Below are positions 24,632 to 36,880 of a stretch of DNA of 64,000 nt, piece by piece; the stretch's first letter is position 1, and each line of letters begins with the position of its first letter. Origin of the DNA: Thozetella sp. PMI_491 (taxonomy: Eukaryota > Ascomycota > Sordariomycetes > Chaetosphaeriales > Chaetosphaeriaceae). A program made the position numbers and the translations under genes. The notes below the pieces were generated by a model that did no database searches, had not been told where the DNA came from, and worked only from the letters and a program-made list of their open reading frames with translations. Location of the stretch: NCBI GenBank assembly GCA_021432635.1, contig MU270042.1, positions 369,577 to 433,576 of the forward strand. Reading direction: 5' to 3'.

Positions 24632-26114
24632 ATGGACCAACCGCTGCCGACGATTAACGGGCCGACCGGCGCCAGTGTCATCGCTACCGAGTGGATCCTG
24701 CTCAGCATCGCCGCTTTCTTGATCTCGGCCCGCTTGTACCTCCGGCTCAAGATCAAGCGGCAGCGCCTGATGCTTAGCGACAGTTTTATCTGCTTGGCAT
24801 GGACCTTCGCCGTGGCCTACAATTCATTCGATATCTTGTATATGAGGCTCGGCGCCCTGGAACCGTATGTTGACAGCGCGCTGGTAAATTTTCAGACAGA
24901 CCCTGAGACAGTGCAAACGGTACAACTGGTAAGCACTGTCGCCTGCAGACAAGCTCCGCGCTGGGCGGTGGGCCGAGATGCAACTGAGCGGCAAAACTGA
25001 CTTGCGGTACATCCAGGGATTCTGGGCGAGCTTGATCCCATACTACACCGCCCTCTATTGCAGCAAGGCGGCTGTCTTATCCTTCTATCTCCAGATTTGC
25101 CCCGAATTTTCTAGGTTCAGGAGAAACGGTATCTGGATGGTTATCTATTACTCTGGCGCGGCATTTGTGACGACTATGGGTCTTATTTTCTTCCTTTGCT
25201 ACCCAGTCCAACGGAATTGGTAAGACCGGAAGCTAATCCCTCAGCTTTTGGCCGAGTGAAACATACCTCAAGTGCTTACACTCTTTTCCTAGGGCCATTG
25301 GAGAAAATGTCTGTCCCCCGTCGGCGCCGATTATTCTCTTTCAGGTCGCCTGGTCCTTCCATTTCTCGTCAGACATCTTCAGTGAGACCACCCGGCCGCC
25401 CTAGACGGTTTGTCCAAACTGACTCGTTCTTCACCTTGCAGTCTTCCTGGTTCCATTTCTTATCTTATATCGGCTCCGTATGCGCCGGATAGTGAGAATT
25501 GGCGTTTACGCTACCTTCACTCTCGGTGCCATCAACATTATATTTAGCTTGACGGGATTCCTCACGTTGCAGCTGGCGGTCGAGGACGATTCTATCGTCC
25601 CTCCTTCGCTTACCCAAATTGGTAAGTGCTGAAGTCTATCGACGGCTTTGCCTGGATCTTCTATTTCGGTGTTCCCAGCCCTTGAACGCTTAGCTGATTG
25701 CCTTCCCTTCTTTTTCTCCCAGAGCTTTGGAGCGCCATCGATTGCAACATCGGTGTCATCGTCGCCACCCTTCCATCGCTACGACCCTATCTCCGTATGG
25801 TCTACCAGGGTTCGTCGGCGCGGTCGGGCCGACAGGTAGACGGAATCGCGGCCTCGGACTACCACCTGAATAAGAGAGGCTTTTCACGGATCGGCCAGGC
25901 CGGGGCAGTGGAAGGAACCATGAAGGCTAAAACAAAAACAACGGTCGCCGGCACACAGGAAGAGTGGGACCTTGAGGATCACCCCACAGGCGAGGCTGCG
26001 CCAAGGAGCGACGTCTTGACGGAGACGGGGAGTGAAGTGGAGCTGGTCGAGGTGATGGGCACCCCCCCTCCCCCCTCCCCCCTCCGGGAATCAGTCGCGC
26101 AAGAGAGATACTAG
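24632..26114 (+). CDS. SAT4/rhodopsin-like integral membrane protein
   Basis: Five exons (24632-24928, 24978-25219, 25293-25381, 25442-25621, 25723-26114) join into 399 codons; all introns are GT-AG and 49-101 bp long. The product has about seven membrane segments. The first (around residues 15-40) is followed by a basic loop, and the last ends in the family landmark ELWSAIDCNIGVIVATLPSL, the C-terminal signature of the fungal rhodopsin/SAT4 membrane-protein family (PTH11-like relatives). A hydrophilic cytoplasmic tail of about 100 residues follows, acidic and ending in a Pro run (TPPPPSP). No CFEM domain is present. Members are presumed plasma-membrane receptors or sensors; substrates are mostly unknown. 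The first acceptor (after GCCGAG) is the least certain junction, since its intron is only 49 bp and lacks a clear branch site. Confidence 0.85.
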
Positions 26115-27544
26115 GTCCTAGGGGTGATTTTTCCGGCATGTGCGATGTCAAGGCATAGAGATTAATCAAGATTTAGGAGCACAAGCGTAAATAGTATGGG
26201 AATGAGCAAGTGGAACGTAGCGTATTGTATTTGAACAGCATGCGTGCTTGACTATATGCCTACATGTGTGGGGATGTGGTTAACTATATAGGTTTGGCTA
26301 CAGTCGAGGCTAGTGGATAGTAAGGTATAGTATAGATACGTGCATACAGCTTACTTGGGTAGCCGTCGTAACGGGGCTTGTATGGAACCGTAAGGTTGAG
26401 GGTTCAACTCCCACTATGGTCAGTGTTTTATATAGGGAGCTTTATATGTGATGGCGTGGCAATCCAACAACTCCAGCCTCAGTGCTAGCTCTTAATACTA
26501 CCGCTCTCTCGTGGCTAAGCTATAGTTAATCCCCTGTGAATGCCCTAGGGCTTTACACTGAATCAGTTTTACTTAATAGAAATATGGGTTTTTCGCTAGT
26601 ATATAATAACGTAATAACCCCTAGTTATAGTTTCCCTTAAATATAAACCGCGTTAGTCTTAATAAACCCTAATGTATCTCTTGTGAATATCATCCGTGAC
26701 TATACTAAGGGGTATATCCGTAACCTCTTTAAAATATTCCTTACTACTGGAATTTATTTCCGGGAACTCAAGTCGAGCTTTAAGAAAGACATACCAGCTC
26801 CTAAGATACAGCGATAATGCGGCGATGATTAAGAAGGAAGTGATGACGATCATGGGACATCCTCGACAAGTCGCTAAGCGAAACTACCCATTACTGAAAG
26901 ACTATTTGATTTGAGTCAGAGCGGAATCTCGCCGGCTGACTTCTGGGCGGGGTTAAAATTGATGAAGCGAGTCTCGCCACCTGGCAAGAAATTGAAGGTC
27001 GCCACATAAAAGGAAGAAAGCCCAGAAGTTAAAATAAAAGTAAGTATGATTATTTATAAACATGAGGATAGAGAAGTAGAGGGGAAACGAAAGAAAGGCC
27101 AACTGATATATCTCGGTCGAAATAATGATGACATGCACTGCAAGTTTAGGTTAAACTGACCTTGCGGTGCATCCGTTCTGGGGGTGGTCGCGCTCTCTTG
27201 ACCGCATTCGCGGGGCACGGGATATTCCGGCAAAACACATACAACATAGGGCGAGCCAATCAATGGCTGTGCGTAATGCGCAGCTGCGCACAAACGTGCA
27301 AACAGTATTTGGAATATAAAAGGCCGAGACTAAAGACGGAACGAGTTTTGCTTGTTCTCCTAGCGTTGTTGTCGACATTGAGCAATCCCCAGTCGCCTTC
27401 TCAATCAGATAGCGAGCCATGTAAGCCAGACAATGAAAAAAGAACGTCTACGAGCTAATGGTGCCATTTAGACCTCTAAACCGTAGGCAGGGCTTTGGGC
27501 AGTGTCGACTGAACTATACCACCTTTTTCCGGGGGAGGCCCATT
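26115..27544. other. Intergenic DNA, possible tRNA relic, no gene
   Basis: At 26398-26414 there is a T-arm-like sequence with a B-box match (ggttcaactcc) and a 3' acceptor-like end to 26422. No anticodon arm or matching 5' acceptor can be folded, so it is at most a tRNA fragment. The rest (26,430-27,150) is moderately AT-rich with short ORFs only. The last 100-200 bp should hold the promoter of the next gene. Confidence 0.45.
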
Positions 27545-30040
27545 ATGCCTTCCGAATGGGACAATTCATTTTGTTTGGCCTGTGACAAGCAGACCGACGG
27601 AGCTGTCTACTGCTCCGAGGCTTGTCGACTGCAGGATCACGTACAAATGCAGAGCAGAGATTATAACAGCAGGAACTACGATCTAAATGGTCCAACAAGT
27701 CACCCAAAGTTTTATTTGAGTCCGACTTACGACTTCAGCAAGGCAATCGAATCGAACCAACCTAATCCATACCTTGCTTCGTTTGCATCTAAGCCATCCT
27801 GTTCCACATCCCAGAGGTCTTCAATTTCCAGCAGGGTGTCCGTTGAGAGCACTGTTTCTAGCAAAGTATCCGATGCTAGCAGTGCTTCCACCCTTAGTGC
27901 AGAGTCTGCTAGAAGCCTTATAGAGTACACGAGGAGCTGTAAGAACCCCGATAAATACATACTGGAGATGAGTGGGACGCTGAGAATAATTAGTTCGATG
28001 GACAAGGGTGATGCGAGGTAGGGTGGTCGAAAGTCAAGATAACTCTTCAAATAAGCCGGAGTCTCCGATTGAGTCTCTGATTGGAACTTCACCCACAGTC
28101 CCCTATTGGGGCAAGGTGGCACATCGAGATCATGCACCGCGTAGCCCAGTGGAAACGGCCGACACTGGCTATCAAGGAATTAAAAGTTCCACCTCGGACA
28201 GGGAAGAGAATATTTTCTGTCAGCCATCCTCGACCTTGGGTGATGAAAACGAGGGTCAGTCCTCCTATTGTTGGGAACAGCTGGTGGCGGAAAATGTTAA
28301 CTTCAGTCTCTGGGCAGAACTCGCAGGATCGAGTAACACGGAGCGCTCAGCCTCGACGCAACCCACCGCCGGCGGAAATAATGTCTTGACTTACACTTTG
28401 CGTCCAAGAAATTTTAACCTATCGGTGGATTCAACGGTGTTTTCGATGTCTTTCAAGGATACGCGAGCGACTGACACAGGTCAAGCCTCGCATGATAGTA
28501 CTCGCCAAGCCCTGTCACATTGCCTTAAAGGTTGTTCATCGCAAGGCATAGACCCTTCCTTGTTTCCTGAGACCGGCAAATCTCGTAGTGATGCTCAAGA
28601 CTCGGCCGACGACGCTAATGGCTCCCTCAAGTCCGGCGAGGTTTCACTGTCCGACTGCGTTGACTTCCCGGCCACGGAACGGGGCGGTTTGACGGCACAT
28701 GCTGATTCGGAAGGATCACTAATGAGTGGAAGTACGAGTTCAGGATCTTCAAGGTCTTTCTCGGAATCCGAGAGAACTCTCGGAGCAGAACTGGGCGAGA
28801 GAAAGCGCATTGTTGTCGAGCATATTATGACCTGGTTTAAGACATGGCTGGACACAAGGCTAGCATTATTGACGTCTCAATGCACCAGAAATGATACGCC
28901 AAGCTCCAGGGCTTCTACAAATGCTGGTGTTCCCAGCGTACAGCAGCCACATGATCGCAAGAGAAAAGCAGGCTGCAGCGACCAACAACTGCCAATCGAA
29001 GAAGACGAAGAAGACGAGCAGCAAGGCGACGAAGACGCCGGTAACAGGAAGAAAGCAAAATGGGAGGACCAAGATCTCCGAAAATTGGCCTGCCCCTTCT
29101 ATAAGCATGACAAAGCCTTCTATCATGAGTGGCGGGTGTGCCGCGGTCCCGGGTGGCACACCGTGCATCGCGTCAAGTAAGAAATTCAGTCACTGCTCCA
29201 GATCCTTGAAGCGCATCCCTAACACAGACTAGGGAGCATATTTATCGCTGCCATGTCCTCGCGAAATTCCGCTGTAACCGCTGTTTCCAGGATTTAAAGG
29301 ACTGTGCGAGTCTCGCAGCTCATCAGAGAATGACCGTCCCATGCGAAATACAAGAATACGAGGCCAAAGAGGGTTTCATTACCGATGATCAGGAGAAATT
29401 ACTCCGCAGGAAGCCACCGAGAAGGAAGAGCTCCGACAGAGGTGGCAAAACCGAGTGCGAGAAGTGGGCCGAGGTGTATAAGATCATTTTCCCCGATGAT
29501 GATCCATTGCCAAGTCCCTGTAAGCATTCTGCGTGGTAGCCAAGCAAAGCATTTAGGATGCTGACTGGAGCAGACTACGAGACCAGTGACGAGGAATTGT
29601 TTCAAGCGCGGGCCTCCGGTGTCATGGAGTATGCTTCCTTCATGCGGCGAGAGTTCCCCCCTCTCATCAGACGGGAGCTGGACGCCCTTGTCGATGGCGA
29701 GCTTGAAGAAAGACTCCGTAACCGGATCGTCGAGACAATGCAAGGGCTTCAGTCGGAGCTCGACCGTCGATTCCAGCAACGCCACGCACTATCTATAGCC
29801 GCGGACCCGCAAGCTGACCCGGATCCTCAGTCCCAAAATACCAGTCTATCCCCTCTGCACGGGTCACACGAGCTTCCTGACATCTTTGGTCTGAATGAGT
29901 CGTGGTGGTTTGATACCAGCTTTGCTGATCTTGATGCGGGCGGCATCGCATTATCCTTTCCCAATCTCGACTCGGATTCAGGATACGGTTCAGTGGAGAA
30001 GCTGTCCTTTAAGAGGAGTGAGAAGCCTGAAGGAAACTAG
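27545..30040 (+). CDS. Ecl1-type zinc-binding domain joined to a C2H2-type finger protein
   Basis: Four exons (27545-27938, 27994-29176, 29233-29519, 29574-30040) give 776 codons in one frame; introns are 55, 56 and 54 bp. Residues 10-27 hold CLAC...YCSEAC with the spacing of the Ecl1/2/3 lifespan-regulator family (C10, C13, C23, C27). A long Ser-rich, low-complexity middle follows. Towards the C-terminus (end of exon 2, exon 3) lies the fungal signature CPFYKHD ... CRGPGW ... VHRVKEHIYRCH with a following C-x2-C ... H, a degenerate C2H2 arrangement common in fungal nuclear proteins. Exon 4 is acidic and ends with an aromatic, acidic segment. If intron 1 is not spliced, Ecl1 stops at 28021 and a second gene would start at ATG 28011 inside it. 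The in-frame GTAAGA...TAG intron of matching size makes a single gene more likely. Probably nuclear and regulatory; targets unknown. Confidence 0.7.
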
Positions 30041-31527
30041 GCGATACGATTTGGCATACTAGAACAGGGTTATCCAGTTACTGGAGACAAGGGCTATACT
30101 TGACATAGGGGCGGGGCAGACTACAGAAGACCACTCATAATCTGTTTCTTTTCAGACTTTTCGCTTTAGATTTGCTGTACTCGTACAGTACCCTACTTAA
30201 TAGAGGAGCGTACTAATGAAGGAATCGCAATCGCCCACGAGAAACTCCCGCAGCCCTCACAGTACCTTCCAGCACTAGCAAACCGGAAACGAAAACTGAG
30301 TTCCTCGGTAGAACACGGACATCTCTGCCTGGCTCGAGGGCGGCCCGGCTAGGTCAGTGGCCTGGTTGGACGATGCGACGCGGCTCGCGTCGGTATCGCA
30401 CGGCACGGTCAAGACACTTTTCTTCCCTCCCCGGAGCTCTGACGCTCCGTTGCCTAGACGGGATCAACCGGTCTACACAATAGTGTGTCACTGAGAGAAG
30501 ACCCCATTGCTTTAGTATGGATATCGCCGAAGCCTTTGTCTAAGGCGGTTTCCACCCAGAGTACTACCATACCTAGTTCCTCGTTAAGGACGTGTAATCT
30601 TGTCACAAAGGAAGCAGGGGTATGGCTTGCAGCTGAGCGCCAGCCCTACCAACTGGAAGTAGGGGAAGCTCGTGAACTGGCTCGGCAAGCAGCCGATCCA
30701 CGAACAGGGGATCCAGCTAAGCGAGCAGTTTATGATGGTCACGAGAGCACCCCTGTTTACGAAGAGCAGCGGTTGAGCAAGCGTGGAAAAGGTGTATATA
30801 TTGAGTACGAGCTTCCCTAGTATAGATGGGGAGCAAGCGAGTCTTGAACAGTTTCCTTCATGAGAGCTACTGTGCACCCACTCTGTTGTGACAAATCTCT
30901 ACTCTCTGTATCTTCCCAGCATATTATCACTACCTTCCCTAGCCACGGATATAAACCTGAAAGAAACTAGCGACTGAAACTCTGAGGGGAACCTCAAGTT
31001 AATTCTTACTTAATCTTGCGCTGTGCGCTAAAAGCTTACGGGCGGCGCGTGATCTGACTGTGTGAGTGGCTGGGTGATCATGGGAACTCGAGTTGCCAAA
31101 TTTAGCAATGACTCTCAGGTGTCGGGAAAGGATTAAACCTGAGTTTCAAATCGTAAAATTCTCCAAGTAGTTAAATTAGGCTAGCCTTTCGGCCTTCGTG
31201 TGGTGTACCTAGCCCCAGGTGACCGTAATATAGCTCCAAGTGTGCCGCCCATCTATCTTCCTTCAGGCATGAGTTGGGACTTGTTCCCTCGAAGCAGTTG
31301 GGGAGTCAGACTGAGTAAGATGCGTATTCTTTTGAGATAGTTGGCCTTCAACGCTTCAAGTGGCTCATCTGCCAGCCTTGCATCGCAGCAGAACAGGATA
31401 GTACGTACTACGATGAGCAGCCTTAAGTTCCGCCGAGGTCGCCCGATCAAATAGTTCTGACCATCGTCCTTCTTTCCTCTATTACTCTGTGAAACTCAAG
31501 CATAATTCACATCCCAACCAGTAAAAA
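30041..31527. other. Intergenic DNA, one weak ORF
   Basis: A 111-codon frame at 30485-30820 starts with GTG and has no domain or neighbouring exon that I recognise, so I do not call it a gene. The rest shows nothing specific. The last few hundred bases precede the aminotransferase. Confidence 0.4.
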
Positions 31528-33344
31528 ATGGCAAAACCGGCCCCCTTGGATCTTTCCCATCACTTCTCCTCCATGGCGAAAAGAAGGACAGAATCTTCGG
31601 TTGCCAAGTTTGCTGCTGCGATATTAACAGCACAACACAACCTCGGTCCTGGCTTTCCTTTCGCAGGTAATTTTCCAACTGACACACTTGAAGGCGCGAT
31701 TGCAGAGCCACAACGCTTTCCTCTTCTTCGCCTCACCCCAATCTCGCTTCCAAACACAGACCAGGCTCGATTCACCATCCCCAAGGTATCCCTAGACTCC
31801 CAGTCCGGCGATCCGGCATCGGAAATCGACCTAGCAACCGCACTCCAATATCAATCTTCCACAGGCTATCCGTCCCTGGCATCATTTATTCAAGACTGGG
31901 CGATCAATTTCCAGAACCAAGGGAGAATCCCGTACAATGGCCCCGAGACCCTCATTACGGGAGGGGCACAAGACGGTCTGGCCAAGTGCTTGCTTACCTT
32001 TGCGGATGTGGGCGAGAGTATTTTGGTCGAAGAATACGTTTACTTCAGCGCGAGAGACCAAATTTTGCCCTTTGGAGTGAAGCCCATCCCAGTCGGACTC
32101 GACGAACAGGGTATGTCAGCCCGAAATCTCAAGCACATCTTGGAGAACTGGGACGAAAAGAAGCGAGGGAAAAAGCCTCATCTCATGTACACGGTCACGT
32201 AAGGATTTCAATCCCCGCATGCCGCAGCCTCGCAGACGGCTGACCTTATCTCCTGCTCAGCATTGGCCAGAATCCAACAGGCGGAGTGATGCCAATCTCC
32301 CGGAAGCGTGAGATCTACGAGCTCTGCCACCAACATGACATTCTCATCCTTGAGGACGATCCCTACTGGTCGCTCCAGTATACACTACCCGAAAAGGAGG
32401 CGGCTGATACGCAAGCTTTCCTCGGCTCTTTAACCCCGTCCTATGTGACCATAGATCATGACGGACGGGTTTTGGGTCTCCAAACCTTTACCAAAATCTT
32501 CGCCCCAGGCTGTCGCGTGGGTTGGATTATTGCTCAACCAGCATTCATCGAAAAGCTCACGTTTGTAACAGACGGCACGACCTCGAACCCAAGTGGGTTC
32601 GCCGAGGCTGTGCTCTCGCAAATAATCGTGAGAAACTGGGGCACTGACGGGCTTATTCGCTGGATTCAGGGTCTCCGCCTCAACTATAAGAGCCGCCGGG
32701 ACGTCTTCTGCGAGATTCTCTTCGAAGGAAGAGACCTATCCGTCTCTACCGGAGCGACAGATGCGACAGAGAATTACTCCGACGCGCCGGACGTCCAAAA
32801 TAAAAGGCGTCGACGAGCATCTAAAGAGAGCGAAGCGCGTAGAACGGCAAGGAAGATACGAATGTATGACTTCCGCGTGCCGCCAGGCGGCATGTACGTC
32901 TGGGTGAATCTCCATTTGGAGAACCATCCACTATCCCAGCCCGCACAGCCAGGAAAACAGCAATTGGACCACGAAGATATTGTCTTGCGACTTTGGAATC
33001 ATTTAGTGTCGCCGCCATACAGTGTTCTCACTCTTCCGGGCAGCGTCTTTGCGGCAACACCGGGAATTACTTCGGCCGCGAACCACTTGCGGCTTACATT
33101 TGCTGCCGCATCAGCAACGGATCTCGCTAAAGCAGCCAAGCTGTTCGTTGAAGGCGTTAAGACCTTCTGGGAAGGAGAGGGCTGGGATCTACCATCTGAA
33201 AAGGAGATCATGGAAGCCGGTGAAGGCCAAAAAGGGACAGTGAAGGTCAATAAGGATGACTGCCAACTAGCCAAACTTGTTGAGCACCATGTCCATCGTA
33301 GTCGGGCAGGTCAAGATCTAGGGCTAGCATTCGGCCGAGGCTGA
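31528..33344 (+). CDS. PLP-dependent aminotransferase, class I/II (Aro8-like)
   Basis: Two exons (31528-32198, 32261-33344), with a 62-bp GT-AG intron inside the conserved NPTGG region, give 584 aa. Landmarks of fold-type I aminotransferases appear in order: a substrate loop (YQSSTGYPSL, GAQDGL), GQNPTGG at about 226-232, EDDPYW, and FTKIFAPGCRVGW with the Schiff-base Lys at about residue 302; a C-terminal LRLTFA follows. The pattern matches fungal aromatic or 2-aminoadipate-type aminotransferases of the Aro8 group, which move amino groups between aromatic or branched amino acids and 2-oxo acids in the cytosol. It is longer than typical, with a basic low-complexity insert (around RRRRASKESEARRTARK) and a polar C-terminal extension. 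Exact substrate cannot be read from sequence. The ATG at 31528 gives a natural N-terminus; earlier in-frame ATGs were not seen. Confidence 0.9.
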
Positions 33345-34561
33345 ACTGCCCGTGAACGAAATTCGACCTATTTCGGATATATCATATGGTTGGCAGCTTC
33401 CTTTGCACAGCCAGCAAATGTTGACTAGTAGCACTTGGAAGTGCTTTCTGTCGGCGAGTAAGCCTGTTGGCACCCGTGCTTACCTTCTCGATTATCATGA
33501 AGTGGTAGGGTAAATAGCACGGACAGAATGACGGTGACAATTCTTTTTTTAAAAAAAATCGAAATAGAAAATTCTACACAACTTTTAACTAGATCGAGAG
33601 ATAGTCTAGAGAAGTGCGTCCCTGATATGCAAAGGTCCGCCGGGGGTCCAGTTTGGGAAGAATAACTCATGACACCAATAAAGCGGGCTTCATACTGTAC
33701 TTTGGACAGCCTACTGTAATAGTAGCGTTAAATATCTATTGCAATACCCTTGGTTTAGGCGGGAAGTCATGCTAACAGCTCTATGCAGTCACTTACCTCC
33801 TGACCCACATTGCTTCAAAGCCTCGTTACGTCTTCACGATACATGCCTTCTACATCGGTGAAGCGTTGGATGCCCTGCCCACGCCAGATCGCTGCCCCCA
33901 CTTGCAAGCGTGCAAAGTCAGGTAGGTAGTCGCTGGATCGCTGCTGGCTACACTGGCTACACTGGCTTTATATACCGAAGGCGAGACTTATTTCCTCTGG
34001 CACTTAGATATAGCCTTCGGGAAGGACAGCTCTAGCGCTCCGAAGCGTAGCTTATGGTGTGCTAGAGGGAATCAACGCCGAAGCGAGCGTATTTTACTCA
34101 TATAGCTCCCTTAAACCCTCTCAATCGGTTGCTGAGCAACTAAATGTCACCTCGCTCTTTGGCAGTGTATATTGACCGTTATCGTCCTGAAACTCGATAT
34201 TAGTGATGGAATAGAAAAGGCTGTGAGAATATATAATGTAGGTCAACTAGTAGAGGTATGTACACTCGACATCTTAAAAGACATATAAAAGGCTACGCAG
34301 TATCAAGCTCTTCCCTGGCCTTTAACTTGATGGCTAAAGCACCTACGGCTGTTGTTGAACTAGCGACCTGCATGCTTATCTATTACGACATGAAATCCCC
34401 TACAAAAACTCCAATGTTTTAAGGAGCAGCCGATCGACCCCCTCACGTACACTCTCGGCAGTGACAATAAGTGGTGCTTGTTAGTGACCTACACTCTTGC
34501 CTTGATGTTGACGCTCTTTTCAGGCGCAGCCCCACGATCGGCTGTTCTTATGGGTCACAAG
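33345..34561. other. Gene-free DNA before the second AT block
   Basis: Normal composition, scattered short ORFs, a small tggctacac duplication near 33,950. No supported gene. It may contain the 3' remains of the ankyrin relic. Confidence 0.45.
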
Positions 34562-35030
34562 TCAAAATTTGGCACACTTTTCGAGCAATAGCTTAATGAC
34601 CACTTCGTGCTTATTGACAGCTAAATGCAGTGGCGTGCGGCCCCATTTATCTTGTGCCTTGATGTTGGCGCCTTTCTCGAGCAGCTGCTTAACAGCCCCT
34701 TTGTGCCCGCTCTGAGCGGCTGTGATCAGTGGCGTGCGGTCCCATTCATCTTGTGCCTCAATGTTGGCGCCTTTCTCGAGCAGCTACTTAACAGCCCCTT
34801 TGTGCCTGCTCTGAGCGGCTGCGATCAGTGGCGTGCAGCCATATTCATCTTGTGCCTCGATGCTAGCACTCTTTTTGAATAGCTGCTTAACTGCCCCTTC
34901 GTGCCCGTTCCGAGCGGCTGTGATTAGTGGCGTGCAGCTATATTTATCTTGTGCCTTGATACTAGCACTCTTTTCGAGTAGCTACTTAGAAGCCTTTTTA
35001 TACCCTATCAGTAATTTCCTAACGAGCTGT
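34562..35030 (-). pseudogene. Ankyrin-repeat gene relic cut by the AT-rich block
   Basis: The minus-strand frame ending at the TGA 34562-34564 reads about four and a half ankyrin repeats of 33 residues. Each carries a variant of TPLITAAQSGHKGAVKQLLE and a KGANI(K/E)AQD loop. One internal stop at 34784-34786 (TAG) stands where sister repeats have CAG, the exact C-to-T change expected of RIP. Upstream of about 35,030 the frame dissolves into AT-rich DNA, so the N-terminal part is lost. The repeats are about 90% alike, so this was a recently amplified array of the kind found in fungal NLR/HET-type proteins; no such N-terminal domain is visible here. Confidence 0.8.
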
Positions 35031-35139
35031 AGTAGAGCTTGTAGAAAATTAGCCTGTGTGACGCTAAAATCTATAAAAACGAGGGGTAGAGCTTATAGAA
35101 AAAAAGGAGGTAGAGCTTATAGACTGCTTATTTAAAAAA

Positions 35140-35714
35140 CACTGTTAAAAATATAAGAGATAGAAAGGATAAAAATAAGCTTAAATAATAAATTTTCAGC
35201 TTATAAGAATTTTCTAGATTTAAATTTATACGAGAGAAATCCTAGAGTTATTTTACCTTGTTAAGGCCTATATAAGTGGGGCTTACTTATTAACTAATTA
35301 TACTAGAGCTAATTTCTTATAGTTAATAACTAGGGTTTATATAATTCTTAGGCTAGGAGAAGTAATTATAAATAAGATAAGAGAAGTAAAAATTAAGATT
35401 ACTTTTTACTTAATAACCTAGTATAGTTATATTATATTAGAATTAAAGGCTTATTAAAAAGTAGGAAGAAGGGCTGTATTTAAATATATATTATATTAAT
35501 AGAGTATAAAGGGCTTTTATAACTATTTATATTAGCTATATATATTTACCTATAAAAGTAGGGCTAGATAATATATTAAAAGTCTAGCTTTATTATATAC
35601 CTCTCTTAAGTTGATATAGAGTTTTATATTATGTTAAACTCAGGGTTTTTAAAGTAAAAAGTTGCTTTTATATAGATATTTTTTATCTATACTTTTTTTT
35701 TAAAAGTAAGTTAA
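35140..35714. other. AT-rich DNA, start of the second RIP block
   Basis: No frame and no recognisable motif. Confidence 0.6.
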
Positions 35715-36880
35715 CTAAGCTATAATAAGCTACTTAAACTATAATGTATTAACTAGGTTATAATAAGTTATTTAAGCTATAATATATTAATTAAGCTATA
35801 AAAAGTTAATTAAACTATAGTAAATATATAGCTTGTAATTTATATAAATAACTGTTAGATAATTAATAGGGTAGAGAGAGAAAAGAGGATGTTTATATAA
35901 GGATAATATTTATATATAAAGGGGATAGTTACTAGAATAACTAGTAATTTTATAACTAGGCTATAATAAGCTATTTAAGTTATAATAAATTCTTTAAGCT
36001 ATAATAAGCTAATTAAGCTATAATAAGTTAATTAAGCTATAATAAATTATTTAGGCTAAAGTAAGTTATCTAGGCTATAATAAGCTAATTAAGTTATAAT
36101 AAGTTATTTAAGTTATAATATATTTGCTAGACTATAATAAGCTAACTAAGCTATAATAAGCTAATTAGGTTATAATAAGCTAACTAAGTTATAATAAGCT
36201 ACTTAAGCTATAATAAGTTATAATAAGCTAATTAAGTTATAATAAACTATCTAGGCTATAATAAATAAACTAGGCTATAATATATTAATTAAGTTATAAT
36301 AAGTATATAGTTAGTAATTTTATATAAATAACTATTAAATAATTAATAAGATAAAAGAGAAAAAAAACGTTTATATAAGAATAATATTTATATATAAAGG
36401 TTATTAATAGTTATTAAAATAACTAGTTATTTTATAGTTATATTATAATAAGTTATTTAACCTATAATAAGTTATCTAAGCTATAATAAGTTATTTAAGC
36501 TATAATAAATTATTAAATTATAATAAGCTAATTAAATTATAATAAACTAATAAAGCTATAATAAGTTAGCTAGGCTATAATAAGTTAATTAAACTATAAT
36601 AAGCTAATTAAGTTATAATAAGTTAATTAAGTAATAATAAGCTAATTAGGCTATAATAAGTTAATTAAGCTATAATAAACTAATTAAACTATAATAAATA
36701 TATTATTAATAATTTTAAATTAATAACTATTAAATAATTAAAAAGGTAAAGAGGAAAAAAAATATTTATATAAGGATAATATTTATATATAAAGAGAGTA
36801 GTTATTAAAATAACTAGTAATTTTATAATTAGATTATAATAAGTTATTTAAGCTATAATAAGCTAATTAAGTATTAATTA
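35715..36880. repeat. Nested tandem array: 19-bp units in about 400-480-bp higher-order repeats
   Basis: Dozens of 18-19-bp units of the form ataataagctaattaagct follow each other. They are interrupted three times by a longer shared segment (starting near 35,830, 36,310 and 36,700). That segment reads through a common ataaataactattaaataatt core, a purine run and tatttatatataaag, and then the short units resume. The array is therefore a higher-order repeat with periods of about 480 and 390 bp. Confidence 0.8.

Noticed and set aside
26355-26422. Functional tRNA gene
   Set aside because: Good T arm, but no matching acceptor stem or anticodon stem; not called as tRNA.
26659-26853. 64-codon minus ORF with a hydrophobic start
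   Set aside because: In a moderately AT-rich patch with no splice context or family resemblance; not enough support.
30485-30820. 111-codon plus ORF
   Set aside because: Starts with GTG, lacks recognisable domains, and no flanking exon was found.
35715-36880. CRISPR array
   Set aside because: The short units are contiguous without unique spacers, in a eukaryotic AT-rich block; it is a satellite-like tandem repeat.
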